Source of the DNA: Candidatus Rifleibacterium amylolyticum | GTDB lineage: Bacteria; Muiribacteriota; Ozemobacteria; Ozemobacterales; Ozemobacteraceae | Reading direction: 5' to 3' | NCBI GenBank assembly: GCA_009917695.1 | Contig: JAACJG010000008.1 | Coordinates: 331,365 to 395,364, forward strand | Length of the DNA: 64,000 nucleotides | Shown: positions 10,191 through 19,542 of the stretch, in pieces | How the letters are laid out: every line of letters starts with the position of its first letter | How positions within the stretch are numbered: position 1 is the stretch's first letter | Program-made: the position numbers and the translations under genes | The notes under the pieces: model-generated | The model's database searches: none | What the model saw: the letters and a program-made list of their open reading frames with translations, nothing else | Told to the model about the DNA's origin: nothing

Positions 10191-11802
10191 GAGCTTCACC
10201 CATGGGGCCGAGTTTTATACCTCTTACCGACTTTTGATGCAGCAGATGCGCGGAATAAAAGTGTAGAAAAACCCAGGGAGCCTCGTCAACGATCAGCTTT
10301 TCAGCCTGATGATAAATTGCCATGCGTTTTTCCATATCGGTTTCGAAGCGGGCGCGGTCAAGCAGAGCATCGAGTTCAGGACTGTTCATATGCGAAAAAT
10401 TGTAACCGGTGCCGATGTTCGAAGAATGAAACAATGTGTATAAAAAGCTGTCCGGATCAGGGTAATCGACTGTCCAGCCCATTCTGAAAAAGGCAACACT
10501 GCCTTCTTCGACCGTTTTCAGATGGTCGCCGAATTCAAGCTCTCTTACAACACAGTTGATGCCGATATCACGCAGGTTGGCGAGAATGAATTCAGCCGTG
10601 CGTGAATGTATGGCGTCACGATTATATTGCAGAGTGATTTCGGGAAAACCCTTGCCATCCGGGTATCCCGCTTCGGCCAGCAATTCTTTCGCCCGCTTCA
10701 GGTCGTATGAATAACCGGCCAGATTATCGTTATGACCGGGGACCCCGGGCGGCAGAATGCCATTGGCCACCTGCACCCGCCCATTAAGCACAATGCGAAC
10801 GATGGTATCACGGTCAAGCGCATAATTCAGCGCCTGTCGCACCAGCCGGTTATCGAAAGGCGCCTGCTGCAGATTGAGACCAAGATAATTCGAGCCCCAG
10901 AGGTTTGTCTCGATAAGGCAGGCAGCTCGAAGCGGATCCTGTTTAACATTTCGATACTGCGAGTCCGGCACATCGACATGACTCAGGCGGCCCTCATTAA
11001 ACGCGGTGAAACGCTCAAGCTCGTCGCGTATTACCGGAAATTCAAGATACTCAAGCCATGGCCGGCCACGAAAATATTTGTCGTTGGCAGACAGTCTGAT
11101 CGTCTCACCGTCACGCCCCGCCCATTTGAAGGCACCCGACCCTACCGGGACGGCCGCGAGGCCACCTGGCTGGCCTTCGGCGTCTTCGTGCGGCACGATA
11201 AAAGCATTACACATGGCCAGCAGAGAAACGAAGGGGGCAAAAGGTTTTTCGAGCTCAAACACGATGCTGTGTGAAGCTACGACTCTTATGCCCGTTATTT
11301 CAGAAGCCTTGCCACTGCTGAATTCTTTTGCGCCCTTGATCATCCAGAAAAAAGCTGCCTGAGAGTCTTCCTGGGGCTTGAGCAGCCGGCTGAAAGAATA
11401 AAGAACATCATGTGCATCAAGGTAGCGACCGCCATTGAGGGTTGGCTTTCCGGCGACAGTATCATGAAACCTGATATCATCACGCAGACTGAAGGTATAG
11501 GTCAACTTGTCTTCGCTGATCGTCCAGTCTTTGGCGATGACTGGCTGCAGGCGGGCTTTTTCGTCAAATTCGAGCAGCCCATCGTAGATCTGGCGGCAGA
11601 CTTCGTGAGAATTTGAATCTTTTATCAAAGCCGGGTCGAGTACAATAAAAGCATCGGCAAAAGCCCGGCGATAGGTGCCGCCAACGACAGGCTTGTCGGC
11701 AGCGACCGGCAAAACTTTTTTTTCTTCGAGACAGGCGGTTACGCTGACAAGCGCGACCAGCAGTAATATCAGCAGCAAACTTTTCTGCGAACCAGAGTAC
11801 AT
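10135..11802 (-). CDS. ABC transporter peptide-binding lipoprotein (SBP family 5)
   Basis: This 555-residue extracellular solute-binding protein is of the oligopeptide/dipeptide (OppA/DppA) type. A type II signal peptide ends in VTAC, so it should be a lipoprotein. The mature part shows the family's features: a G-x-Y-R-x-A start, a segment on the initial target like LQPVIAKDW, and the NYALDR and GMxxDYPDP-like regions in the C-terminal lobe. ATG 11802 is chosen over 11829 because GAGAGG lies 7 bases upstream and the signal peptide then starts normally. No permease or ATPase gene is next to it, so it is an orphan binding protein that must work with a transporter elsewhere. Confidence 0.88.
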   Translation of the reverse strand: MYSGSQKSLLLILLLVALVSVTACLEEKKVLPVAADKPVVGGTYRRAFADAFIVLDPALIKDSNSHEVCRQIYDGLLEFDEKARLQPVIAKDWTISEDKLTYTFSLRDDIRFHDTVAGKPTLNGGRYLDAHDVLYSFSRLLKPQEDSQAAFFWMIKGAKEFSSGKASEITGIRVVASHSIVFELEKPFAPFVSLLAMCNAFIVPHEDAEGQPGGLAAVPVGSGAFKWAGRDGETIRLSANDKYFRGRPWLEYLEFPVIRDELERFTAFNEGRLSHVDVPDSQYRNVKQDPLRAACLIETNLWGSNYLGLNLQQAPFDNRLVRQALNYALDRDTIVRIVLNGRVQVANGILPPGVPGHNDNLAGYSYDLKRAKELLAEAGYPDGKGFPEITLQYNRDAIHSRTAEFILANLRDIGINCVVRELEFGDHLKTVEEGSVAFFRMGWTVDYPDPDSFLYTLFHSSNIGTGYNFSHMNSPELDALLDRARFETDMEKRMAIYHQAEKLIVDEAPWVFLHFYSAHLLHQKSVRGIKLGPMGEALMQYRNIWLAPSDASRSP

Positions 11803-11849
11803 CTTGTGACCTCTCAGTGAAGATGCCATATAATATCACTGACCGGCAA

Positions 11850-11878
11850 AATATAACAGTGCCAGATCTTCGCCGCAA
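11850..11878 (-). promoter_or_regulatory. Sigma70-type promoter of the peptide-binding lipoprotein gene
   Basis: Reading the minus strand, ttgcgg (11873-11878) and tatatt (11850-11855) are separated by exactly 17 bases, about 48 bases before the ATG. The position and spacing fit a housekeeping promoter. Confidence 0.5.
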
Positions 11879-11897
11879 AACCAACTTATGGTTTAGC

Positions 11898-11926
11898 TTG
11901 ATTTCGCGTAATTAACATGCTAGAAT
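11898..11926 (+). promoter_or_regulatory. Sigma70-type promoter of the rimP-nusA-infB operon
   Basis: ttgatt (11898-11903) and tagaat (11921-11926) have a 17-base spacer. The predicted start near 11933 leaves a leader of about 80 bases before rimP. It lies back to back with the divergent promoter of the peptide-binding gene. Confidence 0.6.
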
Positions 11927-11958
11927 TTGCGTTCGACATGCTTTATCGGAAGAAATAC

Positions 11959-11994
11959 AAAAAGCCGCTGTGATGCGGATTTTGTTGTTTTTTC
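11959..11994 (+). terminator. Terminator-like hairpin in the rimP leader (candidate attenuator)
   Basis: aaaagccgc pairs with gcggatttt around a six-base loop, with one g-a mismatch, and is followed by a T-rich tract. It lies between the predicted promoter and rimP, so it could attenuate the nusA operon. The stem is modest and this is an inference. Confidence 0.35.
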
Positions 11995-12014
11995 AGATCA
12001 GAAAGGAGAAGAAT

Positions 12015-12497
12015 ATGGGCGAATCGGTAGATAAAATAAGAGCCGAAGTTAAAACCTTCGTCGAAAATTCTTTTCCTTACGAAATTTTCGATATTACCTA
12101 CAAACCCGTCCAGGGAAGAATGGTACTCGAAGTTACCATTGACAGCCCGGAAGGTGTAACTGTTCAGGACTGCGAAAAAGTCTCGCGGGGACTCAGCGAC
12201 TTCCTTGACGAAGTCGACCTGATTCACCGGGCATTTACTCTTGAGGTTTCTTCGCCGGGAGTAGAGCGGGTTTTTAAGCGTCAGGTCGACTATGAAAGGC
12301 ATGTAGGCAAGATGGTTCGCTGGTCGCTGTTTGACGAAGCATCCGGCCGCAAAGAAGTGTTCAAGGCGCGGCTACAGGAATTCTCACCAGACAGGATCGT
12401 GGTCAGATCGGAAAAAGGGCTCCGCGAATTCCCGCTGACAATGGTCAAGGAAGCAAAGGCAGTTCTTGAGTTTCCGCCAAAATTGCAGCGAGGATAA
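12015..12497 (+). CDS. rimP: Ribosome maturation factor RimP
   Basis: RimP assists maturation of the 30S subunit. The 160-residue protein shows the expected two-domain order: an N-terminal alpha/beta domain with a VxDC-type stretch (TVQDCEKVSRGLSDFLDE) and the highly conserved LEVSSPGVER motif, then a small SH3-like C-terminal domain ending in LEFPPKLQRG. The ATG at 12015 has AAAGGAG seven bases upstream; the open frame upstream to 11970 crosses the leader hairpin and is not used. It is the first gene of the operon and is 15 bases from nusA, the classical arrangement. Confidence 0.95.
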   Translation: MGESVDKIRAEVKTFVENSFPYEIFDITYKPVQGRMVLEVTIDSPEGVTVQDCEKVSRGLSDFLDEVDLIHRAFTLEVSSPGVERVFKRQVDYERHVGKMVRWSLFDEASGRKEVFKARLQEFSPDRIVVRSEKGLREFPLTMVKEAKAVLEFPPKLQRG

Positions 12498-12512
12498 GGG
12501 GGAGGTAGGAAA

Positions 12513-13586
12513 ATGGCAAAGACAAGTTTAATCGATGCATTGAAAGAAGTAATTGGAGAAAAGAACCTGCCAATGGAGGTTCTGGTTCATGCTATAGAAG
12601 AGGCGCTGGTAGTCGCCTATCGCAAAAATTTCGATTCTGATGAAGACGTCAGCGTCAAGCTCGACGAGCAAACCGGCGATTTTAAGGTAATTTCGCGCCG
12701 CCTGGTTATCGACAGCGAGGAGCTGGACGAGCCAGACAAGCAATACACCCTCGAAGAAGCCCGTGAAATAGACCCCGACGCCCAGCCTGGTGATGTCGTC
12801 GAAGAAGACGTGACGCCGCCATCTTTCGGTCGTATCGCAGCTCAGACTGCTCGGCAGGTCGTCAGTCAGAAACTTAAGGAAGCTGAGCGCGGGCTGATTT
12901 ACGAAGAATACCACAACAAGGTAGGCCAGGTGCTGACCGGCAAGGTACAGCGCGTCGAACGCGGCCACGTCTATGTTGAGTTCGCTAAAACCGAAGCGGT
13001 TCTGCCACCAAAAGAGCAGATCCCGGGTGAGGTGTTTCGCACCAACGACCGCATCAAGTGCTATGTCCAGGAAGTAAAGCCAACGCCAAAGGGGCCACAG
13101 ATTGTCCTTTCACGCGCCTCATCGAAATTTGTCGAAATCCTTTTCGAACAGGCAGTACCGGAAATATCTGACGGAATCGTCGAGATAAAATCTTCTTCCC
13201 GCGAAGCCGGTCTGCGCGTAAAAATTTCGGTGGCAACTTCCGACAACCGCATTGACCCGGTTGGAGCCTGTGTAGGACTTAAAGGCAGCCGCATCAAAGG
13301 TGTCGTCGATGAGTTGAACGGCGAAAAGATCGATATCGTGCGCTACAGCGACAACCCGGTCGAATATGTAACCAACGCCCTGAGCCCCGCCAAGGTTCAG
13401 TCGGTGCAGGTTTCTGAAGATAAAAGGTCGGCGCTGGCTATCGTAGCACAGGGTCAGTTATCGCTTGCCATTGGCAAAGAAGGCCAGAATGTAAAACTGG
13501 CTTCGAAGCTGACCGGAATCAAAATTGACATAAAAACCGAACAGGATATTGAACACGCAGTATCAGACAAAAACCCAGTTGAATAA
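12513..13586 (+). CDS. nusA: Transcription termination/antitermination factor NusA
   Basis: NusA binds RNA polymerase and modulates pausing, termination and antitermination. At 357 residues it is the short form without the C-terminal acidic repeats of E. coli: N-terminal polymerase-binding domain (1-125), S1 domain (about 136-200, starting GKVQRVERGHVYVEF), KH1 with DPVGACVGLKGSR and KH2 with IAIGKEGQN-like ALAIG(K)EGQNVKLA. A strong GGGGGAGG ribosome binding site precedes it. ylxR and ylxQ, often found between nusA and infB, are absent; infB follows after 17 bases. Confidence 0.97.
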   Translation: MAKTSLIDALKEVIGEKNLPMEVLVHAIEEALVVAYRKNFDSDEDVSVKLDEQTGDFKVISRRLVIDSEELDEPDKQYTLEEAREIDPDAQPGDVVEEDVTPPSFGRIAAQTARQVVSQKLKEAERGLIYEEYHNKVGQVLTGKVQRVERGHVYVEFAKTEAVLPPKEQIPGEVFRTNDRIKCYVQEVKPTPKGPQIVLSRASSKFVEILFEQAVPEISDGIVEIKSSSREAGLRVKISVATSDNRIDPVGACVGLKGSRIKGVVDELNGEKIDIVRYSDNPVEYVTNALSPAKVQSVQVSEDKRSALAIVAQGQLSLAIGKEGQNVKLASKLTGIKIDIKTEQDIEHAVSDKNPVE

Positions 13587-13603
13587 CAGCGCGGAGGTAA
13601 TGG

Positions 13604-15985
13604 ATGGGCATAAGAATACACGAAGCAAGTAAAAAATATAATTTAAGCAACAAGGACATGGCAGACCTGCTGTTGAAGCTGGGCTATGAAGGAAAGACCA
13701 ACCCTCTGGCCGGCCTTCCCGACGAGATGCTCGACGTTCTCGCCAAACATTTTGCCGGCCAGAAACCGGCTAAAGGCGCTGCCGCCAAAGCAAAAGACGA
13801 GAAAGAACAACCTAAAAAGCCGGCCAAATCGGATTTACCCAAGCCACAACCAGTACAACCGGTGCCACCGCCGCCCACGGTGACTCCTGCTGCTCGTCAA
13901 CCAGTAGAACCTCCTCCCGCAAAGACCGATAAAAAACGTGGCGAAACTGAAGCAGAAGCTCTCGAACGCCAGCGTCTCGAAAAGAAAAAACCAGCAATCA
14001 AGCCTGTTCGCATCGAAGAAGAAGAAGAAGAAGTCGAAGTCAACAAGCAGATTACTATTATCAAGACCGTTCCGAAAAAAGATGTTGCCGCGCCCGAAAA
14101 GAAAAAAAGCGTAAAAACCAAAAGCAAACGCGCTCATTTTTCCAAGAAGGTGCAGGCTGAGCTGCGCGAAGCAGAGCGTCAGACCGAAGCGGTACTCGAC
14201 CGCGGCGGCAAACAGGCTTATCAGGAAGAAGACGAAAATGTTCTGCCACGCATAACCATACCGGCAGACATAACTGTCAGCCAGCTGGCCAAGTATCTTG
14301 AAGTCGATGCCATTGCGATCATCAAAAAACTTTTCAGCATCGGCGTTGTCGCCAGTCTTAATCAGCGCCTTGAAGACGCCCATATCCAGCTGATCGGCCA
14401 GGAATTCGGCAAAGACATCGTTTTCAGCGAAGACGTCTTTGAAATCCAGGATACCGAAGACGCCGCCACCGATCTGCGTCTGCGCCCACCGGTAGTAACC
14501 ATCATGGGTCATGTCGATCACGGCAAGACCTCTCTTATCGATTACATCCGCAAAGCACATGTTGCCGACAAAGAATACGGCGGCATCACTCAGCATATCG
14601 GCGCTTATCAGGTCAAGCTCGGTAATGGCACGATCACTTTCATCGATACTCCAGGCCACGAAGCTTTCACCGCCATGCGCGCCCAGGGCGCCCTGGTAAC
14701 TGACATAGCGATTCTCGTTATCGCCGCCGATGACGGCGTGCAGCCGCAGACCATCGAAGCAGTTCACCACGCTCAGGCCGCCGGCGTTCCCATCATTGTT
14801 GCCATCAACAAAATGGACAAACCGGAAGCTAACCTCGACAAGGTAAAACAGCAGCTGATGCCTTACAACCTGGTATCAGACGACTGGGGCGGTCAGACTA
14901 CCATGGTGCCAGTCTCAGCCAAAACCGGAATGGGCGTCAACGATCTGCTCGAAATGATTCTGCTCCAGGCTGAAATGATGGAACTCAAGGCCAATCCAAG
15001 CAAACCCGGTATTGGCACTATTATCGAAGCCCGTCTCGATAAGGGCATGGGCCCGATGGCCACTGTCCTCGTGCAGAACGGCAAAATTCAGATGAGCGAT
15101 CACATCATCTGCGGCAGCTCGTTTGGTCGTGTCAAAGCTCTGATCAACGATGCCGGCGCCAGAGTGCGCGAAGCCGGCCCGGCTTTCCCGGTCGCCATTC
15201 TTGGTCTCAACGAAGTTCCGAGAGTTGGTGACAAGATGGCCGTCGTCGAAAGCGCCAGATTCGCCCGCTACGTCGGCGAACTGCGCCAGAAAAAGGCCCG
15301 CGAAGAGCGGCTTTCACGCGAAAACCGCATCAAGCTCGCCGATCTCTTCAAGCGCGTGACCGAAGGCCAGGCCAAAGATCTCAATATCATCATCAAAGCT
15401 GACGTCCAGGGTTCCTGTGGCGCCATGAAAGACGCTCTCGAACGTCTGAGCACTGACGAAGTCAAGGTCAATGTCATTCATACCGGCGTTGGCGGGATAA
15501 CCGAAGCCGATGTTAACCTCGCATCAGCCAGTAACGCCATTATCATCGGGTTCCATGTCAGGCCGATGACCGGCGTCGAAGATGCCGCAAAAGCTGATGA
15601 TGTCGAAATCAAATCTTTCCGGATCATCTACGATGCCATTGACGCAGTCAAACTCGCACTCAAGGGCATGTATGATCCTGAATACGAAGAAGAAACCCTT
15701 GGCCGAGCAGAAGTCCGCAAGGTTTACAAGATCACCGGCGTCGGTGCTATCTGTGGCTCTTACGTTGTCAGCGGCACAGTTACCCGCAACGCTCAGGTCC
15801 GCATAATTCGCGATGGTGTCGAAATTTACGAGGGCAAGGCAAATTCGCTCAAGCGCTTCAAAGATGACGTCAGAGAAGTTAATACCGGCTACGAGTGCGG
15901 TATTGGCATCGAAAACTATAACGACATCAAAGAAGGCGATATTCTCGAATTCTTCAAGCTCAAAGAAATTGAAAGACAGATCTGA
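13604..15985 (+). CDS. infB: Translation initiation factor IF-2
   Basis: IF-2 is the GTPase that places initiator tRNA on the ribosome. The 793-residue protein starts with an IF2_N helix bundle ([17 protein letters not shown]), followed by a long Lys/Pro/Glu-rich linker (about 55-200), a second IF2_N-like region (about 210-275) and the GTPase domain with GHVDHGKT near 305, DTPGHEAF and NKMDK, then domains II-IV. GCGGAGG lies upstream of the ATG. The highly charged linker is normal for the family. It is the third gene of the operon and is followed by the ylxP-like gene after five bases. Confidence 0.97.
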   Translation: MGIRIHEASKKYNLSNKDMADLLLKLGYEGKTNPLAGLPDEMLDVLAKHFAGQKPAKGAAAKAKDEKEQPKKPAKSDLPKPQPVQPVPPPPTVTPAARQPVEPPPAKTDKKRGETEAEALERQRLEKKKPAIKPVRIEEEEEEVEVNKQITIIKTVPKKDVAAPEKKKSVKTKSKRAHFSKKVQAELREAERQTEAVLDRGGKQAYQEEDENVLPRITIPADITVSQLAKYLEVDAIAIIKKLFSIGVVASLNQRLEDAHIQLIGQEFGKDIVFSEDVFEIQDTEDAATDLRLRPPVVTIMGHVDHGKTSLIDYIRKAHVADKEYGGITQHIGAYQVKLGNGTITFIDTPGHEAFTAMRAQGALVTDIAILVIAADDGVQPQTIEAVHHAQAAGVPIIVAINKMDKPEANLDKVKQQLMPYNLVSDDWGGQTTMVPVSAKTGMGVNDLLEMILLQAEMMELKANPSKPGIGTIIEARLDKGMGPMATVLVQNGKIQMSDHIICGSSFGRVKALINDAGARVREAGPAFPVAILGLNEVPRVGDKMAVVESARFARYVGELRQKKAREERLSRENRIKLADLFKRVTEGQAKDLNIIIKADVQGSCGAMKDALERLSTDEVKVNVIHTGVGGITEADVNLASASNAIIIGFHVRPMTGVEDAAKADDVEIKSFRIIYDAIDAVKLALKGMYDPEYEEETLGRAEVRKVYKITGVGAICGSYVVSGTVTRNAQVRIIRDGVEIYEGKANSLKRFKDDVREVNTGYECGIGIENYNDIKEGDILEFFKLKEIERQI

Positions 15986-15990
15986 CCCGC

Positions 15991-16272
15991 ATGATCGTCG
16001 CTATCGGCACCTTTGAGATGCATTTTCCCGAGGTACACAGCCTCAAGGAAAAGCGCCAGATTCTCAGAAGCCTGATCGACCGTGTGCGAGCCAAATTCAA
16101 TGCTTCGATCGCCGAGGTCGCTGACAACGACCTCTGGCAGCGGGGCCGGGTTGGTGTCGCCATGGTCGCCAACGACCGTGTTCTGCTCGAACAGATGGCG
16201 CAGAAAATCGATGACATCATGAACGACCACAGCCAGGCGCAAATTCTCGACAGTTACTGGGATTACATATGA
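15991..16272 (+). CDS. ylxP: YlxP-like DUF503 family protein
   Basis: This 93-residue protein belongs to the DUF503 (YlxP) family, usually encoded between infB and rbfA. It starts with the typical MIVAIGTFEMHFPEVHSLKEK stretch, where the SLKEKR motif is the family hallmark, and ends in a short helix. The biochemical function is not established; genetic context suggests ribosome biogenesis. Its stop codon overlaps the rbfA start by four bases (16269-16272), so translation is probably coupled. Confidence 0.9.
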   Translation: MIVAIGTFEMHFPEVHSLKEKRQILRSLIDRVRAKFNASIAEVADNDLWQRGRVGVAMVANDRVLLEQMAQKIDDIMNDHSQAQILDSYWDYI

Positions 16273-16613
16273 CCCGAAGACAGGAAAAAGCCAATTCTCT
16301 GATCCTGCGCGAGCTTTCTGAGCTTCTTCAGCGCAAGGTTTCCGACCCGCGATTGCGTGGCGTTCACATCGTCAGCGTCGATATCAGCCCTGATTTTCAC
16401 CTGGCGCGGGTGCTCTATAGTTTTCTCAATGACGAGATGAGCGACGAAGACGTGCAAAAGGGCCTCGATTCTGCCAAGCCCTTTCTGCGCCGCGAGCTCA
16501 AAAAGGTTCTGCAACTCCGGGTTCTGCCCGAACTCGCCTTTTTCTTCGATCCTTCGATCAAGCATGGCGACCACATTCTCGAACTGCTCAAATCAGTCAG
16601 GCCCCAGGACTGA
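16269..16613 (+). CDS. rbfA: Ribosome-binding factor A
   Basis: RbfA is a KH-fold protein needed for late 30S maturation. The 114-residue protein opens with MTRRQEKANSLILRELSELL, the typical first helix, and has SDPRLRGVHIVSVDISPDF and the downstream alternation of strands and helices expected of the family, with FDPSIKHGDHILELL at the C-terminus. The start overlaps the end of the ylxP-like gene. Next is the DHH phosphoesterase gene, 30 bases downstream. Confidence 0.95.
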   Translation: MTRRQEKANSLILRELSELLQRKVSDPRLRGVHIVSVDISPDFHLARVLYSFLNDEMSDEDVQKGLDSAKPFLRRELKKVLQLRVLPELAFFFDPSIKHGDHILELLKSVRPQD

Positions 16614-16643
16614 GGCCGACCAGTCACCACAGGATTCACCGCA

Positions 16644-17654
16644 ATGAACGTTTCATGGCCCGGCGCAGACTACGACCGACAGATCGAGCTTATCTGCGAG
16701 CAGCTTATGCATGCCCGCAACCTGTTCTCGATCGCCCACCCCTTTTCTGATGGCGATGCCCTCGGTTCTCAACTGGCTCTCTACCATTTCTGCCAGGCAA
16801 CCGGAAAAAACTGCATAAGCCTTAATTTCGATCCCCTTCCTGACCAGATATCATGGCTTGCCGGCAGCGACCGCTGCCAGAATGACCTGCCTCCCGACAT
16901 GGAATTCGATCTTGCCTTTCTCATGGAAACGACCGAAGCACGCCGCATGGGCGACCGCGTAGGCTTTTTTCCGCGAGCCCGCACTCGCGTACACCTCGAC
17001 CATCATGTCGGTGTCGTTGGCCTCGGGAATATCAATCTGCTCGACGAAGGCGCTTCATCAACCTGCGAAATTCTCTACAATATACTGGAGCGTACCGGCG
17101 TTAAACTCAGCCGTGAATGCCGGGAAGCGCTATATGTCGGCATCATGACCGACACCGGCAATTTTCGCTATAACAACTCGACACCGCGTTCACATGAGAT
17201 AGTGGCCAGACTGATTGCCGATGACCTGAGTGTCGATGATATTTATAAAAAAGTCTACGAGCATACCAATTATAATCGCGTCGTCATGCATGGTATGGTC
17301 ATGGCGCGCACCCGCCGCCTGCACGAGGGTAAAATCGTGGCCAGCTGGCTTAAACTCGAAGATTTTACCTCTATCGGAGCCGACGAAGTAGACGCTGACG
17401 GTGCAATCAGGCATATCAGCTGCATCAACGGCATTGAAGTCGCGCTTCTTTTCAAGGAAGTCGAAGACAACAAAGTTAAAGTCAGTTTCAGATCAACCGG
17501 AAATGTCGATGTTATGGAAATCAGCCGCCAGTTTCAGGGTGGCGGACATCGCAACGCCTCAGGCGCCCAGCTCGATGGCAGCATCGAAGAAGTTATGGAA
17601 AAGGTTGTTGCGCGGGTGGCGTCAGCCATGGAACAGAACCAGGGAGCTCAGTAA
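16644..17654 (+). CDS. nrnA: DHH/DHHA1 phosphoesterase, NrnA-like oligoribonuclease/pAp phosphatase
   Basis: This 336-residue DHH-superfamily enzyme probably degrades short oligonucleotides and 3'-phosphoadenosine-5'-phosphate. Metal-binding motifs are visible: HPFSDGDALGSQ near 32-43 (the DxD-like motif), the MET/TTEA region near 90, HLDHHVG near 115 (the DHH box) and MTDTGNFRYNNS near 170. The DHHA1 substrate-binding domain ends in GGGHRNASGA. nrnA between rbfA and truB is a widespread arrangement. The stop codon is directly adjacent to the truB ATG. Confidence 0.92.
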   Translation: MNVSWPGADYDRQIELICEQLMHARNLFSIAHPFSDGDALGSQLALYHFCQATGKNCISLNFDPLPDQISWLAGSDRCQNDLPPDMEFDLAFLMETTEARRMGDRVGFFPRARTRVHLDHHVGVVGLGNINLLDEGASSTCEILYNILERTGVKLSRECREALYVGIMTDTGNFRYNNSTPRSHEIVARLIADDLSVDDIYKKVYEHTNYNRVVMHGMVMARTRRLHEGKIVASWLKLEDFTSIGADEVDADGAIRHISCINGIEVALLFKEVEDNKVKVSFRSTGNVDVMEISRQFQGGGHRNASGAQLDGSIEEVMEKVVARVASAMEQNQGAQ

Positions 17655-18605
17655 ATGGCTGATGGCTGTCTGGTAGTCTATAAACCGCGGGGATGCTCTT
17701 CGCACGATGTAATCGATAAAATCCGGCGGGTCTATAAAGTTAAATGCGGCCATGCCGGCACCCTCGACCCCATGGCCCAGGGTGTTCTTCTGGTGTTCTG
17801 CGGGCGCGCGCTCAAGCTTCTCAATTTCATTCCGCCCGAATACCTCGATAAAACCTACCTGATGAAAGTTTCACTCGGCAGTTGCACCGACAGTTACGAT
17901 GCAACCGGCAAGATCACGGCAACCTTCGATCAACCGATAGCCTTTGGCAGCGAAGTGCTGATGAATTCACTGCGCACCTTCGTCGGCAGTTACGACCAGA
18001 CTCCACCCGCCTTCTCGGCAATCAAGGTAGGAGGTAAACGCGCTTACGCCATGGCCCGGGCCGGCGAAGAAGTCGTGCTGAAAAGCCGCAAGGTGCATGT
18101 AACTTCGATCAGACTCGTTTCTGACTACGTCAGCGACTCAGTTCGTCAGCTGCTGCTGCGGGTTCACTGCTCGCGCGGTACCTACGTGCGCTCGATTGCG
18201 CACGATCTCGGCCAGAAACTCGGTTGTGGCGGACACCTCTCTTATCTGCTGCGCGAAAGAGTCGGACAATGGGCCTTTACCCGCGCATTCCCCTACTGGA
18301 AAATAGAAAAGGGTCTGCCTTTTGTCGATACCGAATCATTTGTCAGCTGCGAAGGAATACTGCCCTACCCTCGTCTGACCGTAAATGCTGATGGACAGCT
18401 GCGCATAAGTCGCGGCCAGCCTATCAGTCGAAACGAAATTGTGAAGCTGGAGACCGACAGTCCCGAACTCTGCGATATGGTACAGATTATCTCACCGTCC
18501 GGGCGCCTTATCGCTGTCTACGGCACTCCCAAAAACCAGTCAGAAGACCAGAAAGGCGGCTTCAAGCTCTGTCCGATCAGGGTTTTTCCAGAAAATGAAG
18601 CTTAA
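17655..18605 (+). CDS. truB: tRNA pseudouridine-55 synthase TruB
   Basis: TruB makes pseudouridine 55 in the T-loop of tRNAs. The 316-residue protein has VYKPRGCSSHDVI at the N-terminus, the catalytic-aspartate motif GHAGTLDPMAQGVL near residues 34-47, and the GTYVRSIAHDLG motif near 175. A PUA-like C-terminal domain of about 85 residues follows. It begins at the base after the nrnA stop and overlaps ribF by 11 bases. Confidence 0.95.
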   Translation: MADGCLVVYKPRGCSSHDVIDKIRRVYKVKCGHAGTLDPMAQGVLLVFCGRALKLLNFIPPEYLDKTYLMKVSLGSCTDSYDATGKITATFDQPIAFGSEVLMNSLRTFVGSYDQTPPAFSAIKVGGKRAYAMARAGEEVVLKSRKVHVTSIRLVSDYVSDSVRQLLLRVHCSRGTYVRSIAHDLGQKLGCGGHLSYLLRERVGQWAFTRAFPYWKIEKGLPFVDTESFVSCEGILPYPRLTVNADGQLRISRGQPISRNEIVKLETDSPELCDMVQIISPSGRLIAVYGTPKNQSEDQKGGFKLCPIRVFPENEA

Positions 18606-19542
18606 GAACCTGCTTTCCGGCAAACTCGGCATCGGTCCCTGCGTACTCGGAATCGGAACTTTCGACGGTGTTCATCTTGGTCATCGCCAGCTGATTTCTG
18701 ACATAATCCATTACTCACGCCAGCACAATCTGCCTTCGGTAATCTTTACCTTCGACCATTCCCCGCGAAAATTCCTTTCTCCACGTATTTTCAAAGGTTA
18801 CCTCACGACGCCGGAAGAAAAATTCAGTCTGCTGCTGGCAACCGGCATCGATTATGTTGTCTTCAGACCTTTCGATGAAGCCTTTTCGACCATTGGGCAT
18901 GTTGAATTCGTCAAAGACACCCTCGTCGATCAACTGCAGGCTGCGACTGTACTGGTCGGCTTCAATTTCTGCTTCGGGGCCGGACGCGCAGGCAACGCCC
19001 AGATTCTCAGCAGCGAACTGGCGCACCATGGCCGAAAATGCCGAATAATTCAGCCAGTCATGCTTGACGGGCAGGTGGTCAGCAGTTCGATTATCCGTGA
19101 TGCCGTTTCTGCAGGGAATTTTCCGAAAGCGAACCGCTTTCTTGGACGCGAAGCCTGCTTTACCGGCGAAGTTGTGCATGGCGACCACCGCGGGCGCATA
19201 ATGGGCTTTCCCACCGCCAACCTGCAGCTTGAAGAAAGTCTCAAGATTTTACCGCCAAACGGAGTCTACGCCTGTTTTGCCGACACCCCCGACGGCGCGC
19301 ATCCTGCCATCGTCAATATTGGCATTCGCCCGACCTTCGACCGCAGCACTCACCTGCTTGAGGCTCATTTGCTCGGCTTCAGCGGCGATCTCTATCACCG
19401 CACCATCAGAATCAGGTTTGTGCGCCGCATTCGTGATGAAAAACGTTTTCCCGACATGCAGTCGCTGGTCGAGCAGATCAATCTTGATATCGCCGCCTGC
19501 CAGCAGTATCTCGCCGACAATGTCAGACAGGTAAACAGTTAG
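18595..19542 (+). CDS. ribF: Bifunctional riboflavin kinase/FAD synthetase
   Basis: RibF converts riboflavin to FMN and then to FAD. The 315-residue protein has the adenylyltransferase domain first (GIGTFDGVHLGHRQL near 20-34, with the HxGH-like motif, and VVSSSIIRDAV near 160) and the flavokinase domain second (GRIMGFPTANL near 200, VYACFAD, NIGIRPTF and LEAHLLGFSGDLY). It overlaps truB and is the last gene of the operon, overlapping the convergent hydrolase gene by four bases. Confidence 0.95.
   Translation: MKLKNLLSGKLGIGPCVLGIGTFDGVHLGHRQLISDIIHYSRQHNLPSVIFTFDHSPRKFLSPRIFKGYLTTPEEKFSLLLATGIDYVVFRPFDEAFSTIGHVEFVKDTLVDQLQAATVLVGFNFCFGAGRAGNAQILSSELAHHGRKCRIIQPVMLDGQVVSSSIIRDAVSAGNFPKANRFLGREACFTGEVVHGDHRGRIMGFPTANLQLEESLKILPPNGVYACFADTPDGAHPAIVNIGIRPTFDRSTHLLEAHLLGFSGDLYHRTIRIRFVRRIRDEKRFPDMQSLVEQINLDIAACQQYLADNVRQVNS

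Noticed and set aside
13835..14770. 311-residue minus-strand open frame rich in Phe
   Set aside because: It is the antisense of the charged infB linker; the Phe-rich text comes from complementary Lys and Glu codons.
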